From Gautieria morchelliformis (lineage: Eukaryota; Basidiomycota; Agaricomycetes; Gomphales; Gomphaceae): 64,000 nucleotides of DNA. Positions 1 through 11,556 of the stretch are shown here, piece after piece (the first letter of the stretch is position 1; each line of letters starts with the position of its first letter). The notes beneath the pieces are model-generated. The model worked only from the letters and a program-made list of their open reading frames with translations, ran no database searches and was not told the origin of the DNA. The position numbers were made by a program, and so were the translations under genes. The stretch lies in assembly GCA_015179125.1 (NCBI GenBank), contig WHVA01000048.1, positions 124,001 through 188,000 of the forward strand. Direction: 5' to 3'.

Positions 1-96
1 GCTCAGCTCACAGCTCTCATTGAGCAGGAGGCTAAAGTCCAGTCGCCTCTTGCTGAAGTGCTGGCTAGCGCTGCACTTCAGTCACTGACTACCTAG
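1..96 (+). CDS. Possible 3'-terminal exon of an unidentified gene (partial)
   Basis: The frame is open from base 1 to a TAG at 94-96. It encodes about 31 residues rich in Ala, Leu and Gln, ending in LQSLTT, with a short helical heptad look. There is no recognisable domain and the upstream part lies outside the window. Bases 97-266 to the next ATG hold nothing I can identify. It could be the C-terminus of a family member like the neighbours, or chance. Confidence 0.25.
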   Translation, partial: AQLTALIEQEAKVQSPLAEVLASAALQSLTT

Positions 97-266
97 GTTT
101 CAAACATGTTCTGGATATCCATTGACAACTAGTGACTTGACAATACTATTCTTGGTTGATTTTAGCTCGATTTAAGCTTTTACACTGCCGAACTCCAGAT
201 GCAATGGTGGAGTTAGCTTACTTATGTAAGCTAAGTTAACTACCTTACTAGCCAACACCACGAGCG

Positions 267-2935
267 ATGTCAACTACCATTGTGACAACCAAGAAGTGCA
301 AAAGTCCATACCTCTCCTACCTCCAATGCCAGTTGGCTCGTCAGACCATGAGATATAATCGCCAGTCCATCAATACTGATATGGATGCAATGCTGTCACT
401 CATTGATGTGGAGGCCAAACGTCTTAGCATGAAGCATCACCACTCAGTAGCCTGGTTTCAACACCAGTTCTTCCAAGGGGGCTGTGTTGTCCATAATAGA
501 CGAGCTGTGAGTGTTTTTAATGCTGCAAAACAAATTGATTGCTTCCTGGATGGACACAAGGGCGGTATGACTATATCACACTCAATCTACGTGTTTTCTG
601 TTATTAACAGCAATTTTAGAGTGTAATGAGGCCGATAAGACATGGTTTCTTGAAATCCAGATGAAACTCAAGGAGTTAAATGGCCTGTCTTTCACAGCCA
701 AGCTACCCTTAGATATGCAGCAATTCCTGAAGGCAAGGACACTCACATGGCATGAACAGAAGCATACATCTCTTCGTGCTAGCACACAGGCAGTGGTCCA
801 GGACACCCAACATACCTTGGAGCATGTCGCTAATGAGGTATGTGATACATATTTGACAGGGCCTCCCCCCATTGTCATTAACTTTAGTTTAATCCAAATT
901 TGATAGCTCACCGCATTTATGGCCTGTACCAATATGCAGACCGTGTTATTTGCTGTGAAGGGAAAACCTGAACACACAATGGACAGATTCTGTGTGGCTT
1001 CAGAGAAAGGCCACCACTATATGCTCCTTGGGATGAAGAAGCCTACTTCAGATCTTGTTAAGGAATTTGAGGCTTATGTGCTTGGTGATGTGCAAGGTAT
1101 TTTGTTTTATTTTAATTCTTTTTGGCATACTGATAATAATATCGGTACAAGGGCTCCTCTTGAACCACAATTCTCGCCTGGTGGATGTAAAGGGTAAAAT
1201 CCGAGGGCTTATTCGCAATGGACTAGGTAAGTACACATACTCTCACACTATCTTTGTTCTACAAGCACATTACAGCAAGTATAACAGGTGATCAAAATGC
1301 CACGATGCAATTTGAGCAATATGAGAAGCTTATCATTGTTGGGTGAGGGGTTGAACTCCTTAATTGGCCCGAAGGTATCCCCTTTGTCACGTCATCCAAG
1401 ATCGGCTCATTGCACGACCTCCGCCGCCTCCACAATGCTCTAACAGATGAAGATGGGGACAAGCGTTGCCGCTGGGTAACCCTATCCGAAGCTGACTGGG
1501 AAACTCGCAAGGCTACTTATTTCGAAGCTGCTGACAAGGCTCCACAGAAAAGATGGAAGCGAAAGGTCCAGGCACAGTCGGAATCTGATGAGAGCTCAAG
1601 TATGGATGAAGAATGGGGTGATGAGACTGATCCAAAGAGACAATGCACATCTGATGGAGGCGATAAAGGGAATATGGATAGCGCTGCTGCCAAAGAGAAT
1701 GAAGCAATGACTGCCAAAGCAAAGAAGGGGTCCGTTGCTGCCAAAGTGAAGAAGACGACAGTGTCAAGATTGGGTTTTAGGCATTAATATCGTGTATTAG
1801 TGAACACAGCGAATGCCCGAATAACTTGTGCGAATAAGTATGCCGTTAGGCGAATAGGTGAACCAATGAGGGTTCACAAGATAAGAGGGTTTGCCTAACC
1901 GGGGCTCACCCTATCTACAGTTGTAGCGAAATAGCTTGCAGCACTTGACGACGTAACGTGCAAGATATCGCGGAAGGGCTGTCTAAGTTTCGACGGTCCC
2001 TTCGCTGGCGAAGGTGCTCCTTCAGAGCCCTTTGCCAATAGCACAGAAAATTGTTCGAAGGCTAAGGTAACGAAGATGAAGTATGAGAACTCACCAGTGA
2101 TGCCTAAGTCCTTGGCTGGTTGAAGATAGAAATCTTCAAGGAGAGGCTCAAGGCGATGATCACAGCAAGGTCAAGTTTGCACAAGTGGACGACGTATGAT
2201 AATTGAACTGGGGAACATACATGCGAATGTAAACTACTTATATTGAATGCTCGCAAGGTATTAGCGAATAGGAAAGAGGCCATCGTGAGTTAGGGCCGGA
2301 TCGGGGTGTGCAGTCATGATACTAAGGAGATGGAATAAACATACAATAGAGTGAGGGAAGAATGTGAACGTGGAACGATGGAGAGTAAAAGGGGGCGAAG
2401 GCACTTATGGACAAAACTATGTCTTGGGACCTGCATACATGCTACCCTGCACGGACTCTTCGTTTGCTGGGTTGATCCCACACGACCTATGGAAGGAACG
2501 CCCTGCGAACGCACTTTGGCCATACGAACACCCAATGGGGTTGGATTAAGAAGATGATGGGGCTAATGATGAACCATCATGCCGGGTGAATGGTATCGAT
2601 CATATTTGATGGCGTGCCTGCTGGCGAAATGCGCGAGCAGCGAATAGCGGTTCGGAGGATGGGGCGAAAAACGAGTAGAGTGGATGTAGAGGAGGAGTGG
2701 TCGGTAGGTGCGGCGAACTCTGACGAAGATGCTAGGGAGTGACAAGGGGGAACATGGAGGTAACGCGGTAGGAGAAATAAACCGGTCATGACAGACGGCC
2801 TTGGGCAAAGAAAATGAGGTGCTCGGGTCTGGGAAAGGGCATAAAGGAACAAGGAAGGTGACCGCGAGGGGCAAAGGTAGGGGCAAAGCTCTCACAAGTG
2901 GGGCAGGCTCCCAATTAAGGCAAGGTGCTGCCTAG
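267..2935 (+). pseudogene. Broken Lys-rich orphan-family gene interrupted by a solo LTR
   Basis: Multi-exon gene read by frame continuity. Exon 1 is 267-564. Exon 2 starts at 611 or 620 (both in phase) and ends at 837. Exon 3 is about 907-1096, with further exons near 1165-1225 and 1285-1761. The last part reads ELLNWPEGIPF then a Lys/Ser/Glu-rich tail. From memory, a segment of this form (GVEL..WP.GIPF..PSKIG) recurs in orphan proteins of Agaricomycetes. Two lesions are visible: an in-frame TGA at 1344-1346 just before GVELLNWPEG, and an LTR at 1762-2793. With the LTR and one target duplication left out, the basic tail continues in frame to a TAG at 2933-2935. No enzyme motif is visible and the function is unknown. 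Confidence 0.6.
1762..2793 (-). mobile_element. Solo LTR, family A, copy 1
   Basis: 1032-bp element with ends TGTCAAGATT and TCATGACA (TG..CA), flanked by near-identical 5-bp duplications: GACAG at 1757-1761 and GACGG at 2794-2798. It has no coding capacity. It shares its sequence throughout with 7875-8875 and, in the opposite orientation, with 19644-21218. Strand is arbitrary because no internal region is present. Confidence 0.85.
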
Positions 2936-3825
2936 TTTAAGAAGGGCAGACGAAGGACATCAAAAGGATAGATACTCTGCCAGGTTTTGATACTCACGAT
3001 GTTCGTTGATGATGAAAATGAGGACAGCACGTTCCTGCTGTGCACACGATGAGGCTGATCGCACATTTGAACATGCCTGAATTTTCTGATAATTGTACAA
3101 TTTTATTTGGTACATAAATAATTTTATTCAAGTTGGTGTCGTGCTTGCCACCCCCAATGACAAGCACCGGCTCCAAGGGACGTGACATGATGAGCCTGAT
3201 CGCATATTTGAACACTCCTGAATTTTCTGATATTTGTACAACTTTATTTGGTACATAAATAATTTTATACAAGTTGGTGTCATGCTCGCCGACGACGACG
3301 ACAAGCATTGGCTCCGAGGGATGTCTGGCTGACAGCGAGGTTGAGTTCCCGCAGTTGAGGCCAGATGTCGCCCAGTGACCCATGGTCCATACATGACATG
3401 GACACACAAGTCACCCCTGCTACTTGAGACGTACCCAGTGGAATAGGCCACGGTATAGCCCTATCACCAAGAATAATCCAGTTAGCCCCTGACCACACAT
3501 GTGGGGTCGCGGCTAACAGGATTACAAATAGGTGCTATACAGGTGCCTTTGTTGCACCAGCAGCTTGTTCAACCAGTGACCCCAGCTGGTCCAACAAGCT
3601 GCTTCTCAGCTCAGGACTGAACACCCCTAATAATGTTAACTGGACCAACTAGCAAGATGTGAATCCTTGTCCTGCCCAGATCTCCACCACAGTCGCTATC
3701 CAAATGAAGGATCGTAAATGCCAATGATGCAGCATCCCTGTTTAAGAGACCTCATGTATCTTAATCAATCGCAATGCTCCCCATTGGGCATTGGATTTTT
3801 ATCTTAAAAGATTGATTCTTGTTAC
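2936..3825. repeat. Non-coding stretch with a two-unit tandem repeat
   Basis: Two diverged copies of a segment of about 100 bp lie at roughly 3050-3150 and 3187-3290, about 135 bp apart. Both contain TGAATTTTCTGAT, TTTATTTGGTACATAAATAA and a following AAGTTGGTGTC. A minus-strand ORF running across both is only a by-product of the repetition. The rest of the interval to 3825 shows no gene or RNA that I recognise. Confidence 0.5.
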
Positions 3826-4335
3826 AGCTGTTTCGCTTACATAAGGCAGAGTTATAATTTGACTCCGAAACTGTTCTGAATAAAAGAATGCACTGTATCT
3901 CAGTGATTATAACCTATTAAGGTCTGATAGATTGTGGTCAGCATCTCCCATAGCATATGTACAATAATATAACAAAATATATGTGTAATGTGTAGTGTCC
4001 AATATGTCGGTTTGGAGGACCGCAGAGGCAACTCCCAGCCCAAATTTCTACAAAATGTCCTGATATTTTAGATATACAGTATTACACATGTTATCTTGGA
4101 TTTTACCAAAGGGATTTGCAAATAACTCACTTGTTGGCTAGCTGCAGGCCACACTATATATGCACTCAAACAAGTAATCTGTGCACTCTACTGGCCTTTA
4201 CAAGATCTGTTTTGGCATTATATATTACAATAAGACTGTTATTTACAGTGCACATATGTTTTATAGGCTTGATGCTAGCTATATTGTCTACTCTGTTCCG
4301 AGGTGACAAGTGCGATGGCATGTCACAGAGCATGA
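3826..4335. repeat. Dispersed repeat, inverted partner of 22100-22622
   Basis: About 510 bp from the motif TTACAGCTGTTTCGC to CATGTCACAGAG is nearly identical to the reverse complement of about 22100-22622. The first 40 bp also resemble the coding stretch at 7115-7165 (residues LQLFQVHKAEYEI). The unit may therefore be a duplicated end of that orphan gene family and not a transposon. No terminal repeats or target duplications were found. Confidence 0.65.
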
Positions 4336-6127
4336 CACACACGTTGCTTGAGGTGACACTCCGCTTGCACCTTGCTGTCTAGCTGTCCTACATTGAAGTC
4401 CACCATGCCGTCACAGGTCAGGTTTGGACTGCCTAAAGGTAAAAAACAGACTAAGCCAGCTCTTACACATAGAGAACGTGACACCCCAGACCCAACACTC
4501 ATCCTCGAGGGCCAGCACATCCCAAAACCGTCTGCTGCTGCCACTCGTGCAGCTGAATCAGCAGATATGTGCGCAGTCAAACAACACCGAGGTCTAAAAG
4601 ATATAGAGGAGGAATTCATGGACGGCAGCTCCGTTTTTACCTTCGCACCATCTCCAGAACCAATGGCGCACACTGTCATCAAAAAAGGAGTGGCTGTAAA
4701 ACCAAAGAAAACTAACATGCAGGGTAAAAAGGAGGAAGAAAATGCACTGTTGAAAAAGACTCAGTCTTTTTTTCCGTCCTTTAGTTTGCTATGATAACTC
4801 AAATGACTGTAGATATTCGGTTCCGCATTCCCTTCAATGAGTCATCTGCACAGAAGCTCGTCATGTTTGCAAACATATCTGTAGATGACTCAGTACAGCA
4901 GGTTAAGGATGGAATCTACATCATTATCGGCTGTGACACGGTACATGAAAAATCTCTCCCTTTGCTCTGTTATCATTTGTCCAAGGACATGAAAGCTTTC
5001 AAATATCCGTTAAATACCGAAGAAGCCTGGACTACGCTAAAAGATGAATGGGTGATCGAGGTTGACAAGAAAGGTTCAGCCTCAGTTGCGAATATTCTTC
5101 TCCCAACCAATGTATGTATCAAATTTTAACATCTTAAGTCATACTAAGACTGTTTTAGTTTCTCAAAAACTTAGCAGTGGCCAAGAAGCACAAAAAGGGG
5201 AAGAAACTGATGAAAAGCAAGACAGGAGGGAGGGAGCCACTGTAAATATGTTGATCTTACGCCTTGTATCACAAGGGCACATCAGAACTTGACCAAGATG
5301 TGGTATTCTGAATGCTACGTAGTGACAGGTAAGAGCAAGATGCGATGGGAACTGCTGGCCGGTTCCCATGCATAAACTATACAGTGGGTCCCTAAGGGGC
5401 CCACTGGGATTATGTAATAACTGGTATATATACATAGGTTATTTACAGCCACCCACCCGAATTATTTTCGAGTCTGATAGCGACACACTTGGTAGCACTG
5501 CTGGGAAACAAGATGAGGATGAGTATGATCCTGTGTATGAGAATCTGTTTAGGAACCATCTTTCTAGTCTAAAAACCTCGAAAAAAGCATTAAAAAGTCT
5601 GTAAAAAACCTTTTTCCCATCTTAACCTCAGCCAATACACGCAGCTTTGATGGGGAACTGGCTTTATAATATTCCTTGAATTCTCTGGCATTTCTTCGCC
5701 AATTGTTCTGACCTCCTCGGCTCAAAACTGCCTTATTTTGCTTGACAAAGGTTATGAACCCATGAGAGTCCATAACTTTGTCATCAGCGCTCAATTTCAA
5801 ACTCCGACAGGAGCGATCCTCGAATGCGCTTATTCAGAGCTGCACGTCCTCAAGCACCCACAACTCCAACACTTTGGCTCTTTCAATCTCAGCTGGTGAG
5901 ATTGGGAATATCCGGTGCAGCTTACACAAGCCTGTACACTTAAATATAGTTCAAACCCAGCAGACACATGACTTGCTTCATAGCAACCATGGCTGTGTAA
6001 GGCTGTGTGCAAGACTGCCCAATGATATGCAGAGCCAAAACTAGGGTGCATAATCAAGCAATCTTATTGGATGCTGAGCCTCCAAGCTTAGTGCTACAAC
6101 CCCTGAAATAGGACCCTTGACATCATA

Positions 6128-6187
6128 GGGCTGTGCAGGGCTATGCAAGGCTATGCAGGGCTGTGTAAGGCTATGCTGGGCAGTGCA
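6128..6187 (+). repeat. 10-bp tandem repeat in LTR B
   Basis: Six tandem decamers of the form AGGGCTATGC/AAGGCTATGC, repeated at about 23767-23825 in copy 2 and in diverged form in the inverted copy near 25070-25110. They sit about 160 bp upstream of the LTR TATA element, so they could be an enhancer. That role is inferred from position only. Confidence 0.7.
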
Positions 6188-6344
6188 AATCAGGGATGGT
6201 GATTGGCTATCTATCCTTAATTTCCTCGCACAAACACACCACAATAGTTACAAGGGTGTGTTTTAGCTGCGCAAATATTTACTTATGACATCACTCGCCT
6301 AATAGATAGAAGCTCCCCATTTTATGTAATCCTGTGTAATTTAC

Positions 6345-6360
6345 AATATAAAAGGAGGCC
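6345..6360 (+). promoter_or_regulatory. TATA-type core promoter of LTR B
   Basis: The motif ATATAAAAGGAGGCC follows a region rich in TGACATCA-like sequence. The same block occurs at about 23987-24002 and about 36191-36205. Conservation across LTR copies supports a core promoter. Confidence 0.6.
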
Positions 6361-7230
6361 ATTCTGACCCCCTAGGATCATCATCCAATCTAGCAATCTA
6401 CTGCTTCTATCCTACACGTGACTCATGTGACTTGCATCTTACTAAGCTGCTAATCCCAGCTAGGGTTATTCACTTACTTTAGTGTCTAATTCCTTGTTAA
6501 GTAGATACTTTTCTGCTTAGCCACCTAGACTAATCCTCCGGGTGTAATTCTACAGAGTGAGTCTGTCAATTGATAGTCTTGCCATTTGCACTCCAATACC
6601 TGAGAGAGTTGATCAGTTGATTTTCCTGGTTAATATCTTTCACAAGTCAATTCCTGTTACTTGTAAAAGCCACTTTAGATTCTATTCTTTGCCTCTCGTT
6701 TTATTGCTGTGCGCTGGTAGATTATCAGGGCAGTCCATTTATAAACTCGCCTGCTAAGTACATTCCTTTATATTTTGGAATACGCTTGGACCCCGATAGT
6801 GTCCTTGAACCTACAGTCTTTTAGTTTATTGTTCAGTGCTACTAAGAAACGCATTGCCTTCCATCCGTATTAACTTGGACTAGTTTTTACGCGGATTGTA
6901 ACCAAGGTACAAATATTAAATTATTTCCGGAGTTGTGCTGCAGCATTGTTTAATATTCTTTGAGTCTCATAAACGACACGTTCTGATAGATTGAAGTGTT
7001 AGCAATAACACCAAAGTCTTGAAGGATTCCAAAACAGAATCTCAGGGATGATCTGCTAGTCGAATTGAACAAGTGCCACATTTGCAGCCATAAGGAAAAG
7101 TTATGCCTGCTGGACAAGCATGGTCAGCATCGTTTACAGCTGTTTCAGGTACACAAGGCGGAGTATGAAATTCATCCCACCCGGTGCCGCCTGCAAAAAT
7201 CGACCTGTATCTCCACAACCATTGGAGATT

Positions 7231-7762
7231 AAGGGTTTATACTTTGTATATAATCTGTACTATATATTAGCTACCATTATATATACAAATCTTGGCTTAT
7301 TATGATTTATTTAATATTTGGATAATTTCACTTATATGCATCATTATGACCTCAAATTCTTTCAATAAAGGCCATAAATTGGTCAGATTATAGTAATATA
7401 CATATACAAATGTTTTAAACAGAAAACAAGGGTGAAATCATCTGGCTGTGGAAGGGGGGAGAGGTGCATCATGTGCATGTCTGTTTGACTGCTCCCAGCC
7501 CTTTTAACCTTCTACATCAAGTCCTCAGCTTTACATAAGAATAAAGTACATATTTATACATAACAAAACATAATACCTGTAGTTTCAGCATACCTGGCAT
7601 GACAGCAGCGCGTTGTGCTATGACGCAGGGTAGCGTGACTGAGTCATGTGACTGCCTGGCGCCTCATTGCAGCCTCGTTCCTGCCACGCACGACGAGCAG
7701 CCTTCCCTCCTACCACAACCACTCAACGCCTTCCTCTCTTCTGCTTTATCTATAACCCTCTC
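7231..7762. other. AT-rich stretch without a recognisable gene
   Basis: It has many TATA-like tracts (for example 7240-7300) and no ORF with family resemblance. The last 150 bp (7600-7762) are pyrimidine-rich and probably form the leader of the gene starting at 7763. Confidence 0.4.
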
Positions 7763-7874
7763 ATGGCTGGCAAAAAGAAAAAGAAAGCTAAAGCTGAGCT
7801 ACTTGGGGATTCAAACATGCCGAAAACCTGCCAGGGGGACTCGGTCCACCCTGCCCTCATCGTGGATGGCAAGC

Positions 7875-8875
7875 TGTCAAGATTGGTTTTTAGGCATTAA
7901 TATCGTGTATTAGGGAACACAGCGAATGCCCGAATGACTTGTGCGAATAAGTATGCCGTTCGGCAAATAGGTGAACCAATAAATGTTCACAAGGTAAGAG
8001 GGCTGCCTGAGCGGAGCTCGCCCTATCTACAGTCGTAGCAAAATAGCCCATGGCACTTGATGATGTAACATGCAAGGTGTCATGGAAGGGTTGTCTAAGT
8101 AGCGACAATCCCTTCGCCGTCAGCACAGAAAATAGTTCGAAGGCTAAGGTAACGAAGATGAAGTATGAGAACTCACCAGTGATGCCTAAGTCCTCTTCTG
8201 GTCGAAGATAGAAATCTCCAGGAGAAGGCTCAAAACAATGATCACAGTGAGGTCAAGTTTGCACAAGATGGACGACGTATGATAATTGAACTGGAGAAGA
8301 TACATGCGAATGTAAACTACTTATATCAAATGCTCGTAAGGTATCAGCGAATGGGAAAGAGGCCGTTGTGAGTCAGGGTTGGATAGGGGTGCGCAGTCAT
8401 GATACTAAGTAGATGGAGTAAACATACAATAGAGTGGGGGAAGAGTGCGAACATGAAACGACGGAGAGTAAAGGTGGCGAAGGCACCTATGTACGAAACC
8501 ATGTCTTGGGACCCACATACATGCTACCCTGCACGGACTCTTGGTCTACTGGGTTGATCCCGCATGACCTATGGAAGGGATGTTCCGCGAACACCCTTTG
8601 GCCATATGAACACCCAAAGGGGTTGGATTAAGAAGATGATGGGGTTAGTGATGAACCATCGCGCTGGGTAAATGGTATTGATCGTATTTGATGGTGTGCC
8701 TGCTGGCGAAATGCGCGAGCAGCGAATAGTGGTTCAGAGAATGGGGCAAACAGTGGATAGAGTGGATGTAGAGAAGGAGTGGTCAGAGGGTGAGGTGAAC
8801 TCTGGCAAAGATGCTAGGGAGTGACGAGGGGGAACATAGAGGCAGTGGGGTAAGAGAAATAGACAGGTCATGACA
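7875..8875 (-). mobile_element. Solo LTR, family A, copy 2
   Basis: 1001-bp element with ends TGTCAAGATT and TCATGACA and perfect 5-bp duplications CAAGC at 7870-7874 and 8876-8880. It lies inside the first exon of the orphan gene at 7763. Its sequence is shared along its length with 1762-2793. It has no internal region, so it is a product of LTR-LTR recombination. Confidence 0.92.
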
Positions 8876-10149
8876 CAAGCATAGTTGCACGCCGTCAGCT
8901 CGACTGCATGATGCTGGTGTGATCCCCCCAATTCAACCTCCTGCCTCAAAGATGAAGGCAGGCAGCAAGGTGCCAGCTACCGACGATGGTTCCACCTCCA
9001 AACCACCCGTTGCCAAAGACCCCCTTCCCTCTATTGCCCCGACATCCACCTCTGCCTCCAAAGGGCCGTCCAAGTCCGGCGACCCTGCAACCAGGAAAAC
9101 CGGTGCCGCTGACGCTATCGTCGGCCGCCTCGTTCTCAGCACAATTCCCGAGGAGGACCAGCAAGAGGGGGACGAGGGGGACGAGGAGGATGAGGGGGAT
9201 CGAGAGCCAGGGTTGGGGTTAGTCAGTGAGGATGATCTTGGGCATGCCAATGTGTTTGGAGACTCTGAGAGAGAAGAGGACGAGGAGGAAGAGGTCGCAG
9301 ACCTGTCAGAAGACTTCGAGTCCCCCAGCAGCGACGATAATCCCGACAGCGACGTGGAACCGCTCTCCTCTCTGGTTGAGCCTCCCAAGAAGAAGGGTAA
9401 AGTGGCGGCCAAAGCAAAGGCAGTGGTTTCTATGCTTGATAGTAAGTGTTTTATTGTATATTTGTGATGTTTACCTGACACTTTATCTACTGAAATGAAA
9501 TTTATCATCCCTTTTCGTAACCAGGTTGGCGTGATCGTCAATCACACGCATTTTCTCAAGCCGACAAGCACCCTCCACATTGTGAAGACTACCATCCATG
9601 AGGTCCTAGGGCTCTATGCCATACCTGAGGAGAAGCGAGCGGGTCTGGTGACCCACTTCTACAAGGATCCGGCCAAACGGTGTTTCGCCCTGGAAACCGA
9701 GGACGATTGGATCACTTTGAAGGACGAGTGGGCCAGTCAGGTGGCAAAAAGGACTTCTGAAGCCGCCATTGAGATTGTTCTCATGCCCAAGGTAAGTAAT
9801 TTTTATTTCTTTTACATTTTTGCACTAATCAATTGCAATTTTATAGTTTTTCCAGTTTTTAGAGGAAGCGGTCAGGGCTCAGACCGTCACCGCGAGTAAA
9901 CCGAAGGCAAAGAAGAAAGAGCTCGTTAACCCCTTCCTCACGCCAAAACCACCCAACCAAACCGAACACCCCCTCCACAAATGTGGCCTCGATGACACAA
10001 AGACCAAGGCATACCAGGCTCAACTCAAGCAATTACTTGCCACCTGGTCTTGCAAATAACATCCAGGTTCAATATGCTTAGTACGTGCCCTTAATGGGTA
10101 CCACAAGGTGCTTAACTTCGAAGGAGAGCTGGTATGGGTGCTCGAGCTG

Positions 10150-10250
10150 ATGCGAGAAAAAAAAAAAATTCTTTCTTTTTTTCTTTCTTTTTTTTCTTTC
10201 TTTTTTTTTTTCTTTTTTTTTTCTTCTTTTCTTCTTTTATTCTTTTACTA
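10150..10250 (+). repeat. Polypyrimidine tract (T/C microsatellite)
   Basis: About 100 bp of almost pure T with interspersed C, after an A12 run, located in what reads as an intron of the gene at 7763-10861. It is consistent with slippage expansion. The Lys-rich minus-strand ORF across it is an artefact. Confidence 0.8.
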
Positions 10251-10981
10251 ATTATTATTATTAGTTGAAAAATGCGCCGGGCGTTGATCTGAACACCCCA
10301 CCGAAGGTGGAGTACTTCAAGTTCTCTCATGCGAACGCTGGCATTGAGAATTCAATGCCTGAGCCTCCTTTGCGTTGAGGTGGAGCACGGTATTTCAGTG
10401 AGCCCACAGCACCTCAGCAGATCCCCCCACCTCCTCCTATCAACATCAACTTCCCCCCTGAGCTTATCCAGATCCTCCGTCCCTCCTCGCAACCCCCAAA
10501 GAGAATGCGATCGCGCTCGCCGCCGTCTAGCGATCACGTGGCAAGTCCTGATGTTGAGGCCAACCCTCTCTTGCGGAACACTCCCACTCCCACTATCGGT
10601 GTTTGGCTCGCAGAGTTAGAGGCTGAAGGCCTCCAATATTCCAGGTTCGATTTTCTGCAGGGTAGATTTGCGGAGGAGGAGAGCCTCGGGGCCCCCATCA
10701 CCAGCATCGCATGGCTCGCCGTTGAGTCGCTCAAGGCATTATATGGCCTGAAGGCGGGAGATGCTTTGTTTCTCACAGACCAGCTCAGAGTAGCAGGCAA
10801 GAGGTATGGCTTTCAGGTTGGAGATCAGGAGAAGGGGGCCAAGAAGGCTAAACACCACTAGATTACCATAGTTAGTTTGTCACAAGTGCTAGGGAAATCT
10901 ACATCTTGAGTTCATGGCAAGAAACACTGAAGTGAGGAACAAAAGCATGATGATGCAAACATGATGATGCCCCACACTGCA

Positions 10982-11316
10982 GGCATATAAAGTTTTTCTT
11001 GTCTGAAAAACTGTTCAAAAAACTGTAATAAATTATGTTTTTATTAGAGCTTGTTGAGCAAGAAAATTGTAAAAAAGTTCAAAGTTTTTGTCAGGGTTTT
11101 TTATCAGTTTCTTTGTGTTTTCACAAAGAAACTTATAAAAACACATAAAAAACCCTGCAAAAACTTTAAATTTTTTTTACAATTTCCTTGCTCAACAAAT
11201 TCTAACAAAAGCACAAAATTTTGTCTAAGTTTTTTTACATTAAAAACACTAAAAAAATTTGGAATATCTTTACAGGTTTTTGAATAGTTTTTCAGAGCAG
11301 AAAATTTTTATATGCC
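10982..11316. mobile_element. 335-bp hairpin (foldback) element, MITE-like
   Basis: Almost the whole stretch is one AT-rich palindrome. The outer arms are GGCATATAAAG and TTTTTATATGCC. Inner arms pair TTGTTGAGCAAGAAAATTGT with its complement near 11178-11204. The centre is GTTTCTTTGTG/CACAAAGAAAC near 11110-11131. It has no coding capacity. The target duplication is not obvious. The structure fits a non-autonomous DNA element with very long terminal inverted repeats. Confidence 0.75.
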
Positions 11317-11556
11317 TCCAGTGACATGAGCCCTGAATAGTCTGGCCACACTGATCGGCCAACAGGCCCCTCAGGTCAAAATGTCAAATATGTATGTTCT
11401 TATATGTGATCCTTGAAGTGATATCAAACATGACAATGCCACACAGGCTGAATAGTCCGGCCACACTGGTCAGCCAACAGGCCCCTCGGGTCAGAATATC
11501 AAATGTGTACGTTCTTATATGTGATCCTTGAAGTGACATCATGTTGGGTGCATATG

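Larger units (their letters stand above)
5546..7036 (+). mobile_element. Solo LTR, family B, copy 1
   Basis: 1491-bp LTR beginning TGTTTAGGAACC and ending TTCCAAAACA, with a perfect 5-bp duplication GAATC at 5541-5545 and 7037-7041. It carries a promoter-like TATA at 6349-6355 and a 10-bp tandem repeat at 6128-6187. Related copies are 23188-26122, 24240-25680 (inverted) and the left-truncated one ending at 36753. The minus-strand ORF at 5564-5800, repeated at 23206-23469, lies inside the LTR and has no recognisable domain. Confidence 0.9.
4405..7230 (+). pseudogene. Orphan Lys-rich gene with Cys/His module, split by LTR B1
   Basis: Starts at ATG 4405 (MPSQVRFGLPKGKKQ). A basic and acidic low-complexity N-terminus runs to about 4770. 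After a probable intron an exon at about 4813-5113 encodes a compact domain (RFRIPFN...TTLKDEW...ANILLP), which I take for a ubiquitin-like or PB1-like fold by pattern only. A further acidic exon (ESDSDTLGSTAG..DEDEYDPVYEN) runs up to the LTR at 5546. Without the LTR the frame continues at 7042 into LRDDLLVELNKCHICSHKEK and then GQHRLQLFQVHKAEYEI. The spacing CxxCxxH plus a later Cys suggests zinc binding. The 3' end beyond about 7230 is unclear. The domain at 4813-5113 is homologous to 9498-9790. Confidence 0.55.
7763..10861 (+). pseudogene. Orphan Lys-rich/SAM-like multi-domain gene split by LTR A2
   Basis: ATG 7763 (MAGKKKKKAKAELLG). The frame is cut at 7874 by LTR A2 and resumes in phase at 8881, which is strong evidence for a formerly intact exon. 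Next comes a long acidic, Ser-rich segment to about 9440. A domain at 9498-9790 (FIIPFRNQ...ITLKDEW...IEIVLMP) is homologous to 4813-5113, followed by a Lys-rich linker (9849-10059). A final exon runs from about 10266 to TAG at 10859-10861. It contains a Pro-rich part and a helical tail (TIGVWLAEL...ESLKALYGLKAGDALFL) that resembles a SAM-like fold, and ends AKKAKHH. An in-frame TGA at 10376-10378 and an unclear acceptor near 9495 suggest decay. Function unknown; nuclear location is plausible from composition. Confidence 0.6.

Noticed and set aside
5564..5800. Minus-strand ORF conserved at 23206-23469 (KLSADDKVMDSHGFITFVKQ)
   Set aside because: It is conserved only because both lie in LTR B copies. 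There is no homologue-like motif and it is disrupted in the third copy.
8933..9541. 202-codon minus-strand ORF
   Set aside because: Antisense of the acidic exon of the gene at 7763. It is Ser-rich only because GAN codons read as Ser on the other strand.
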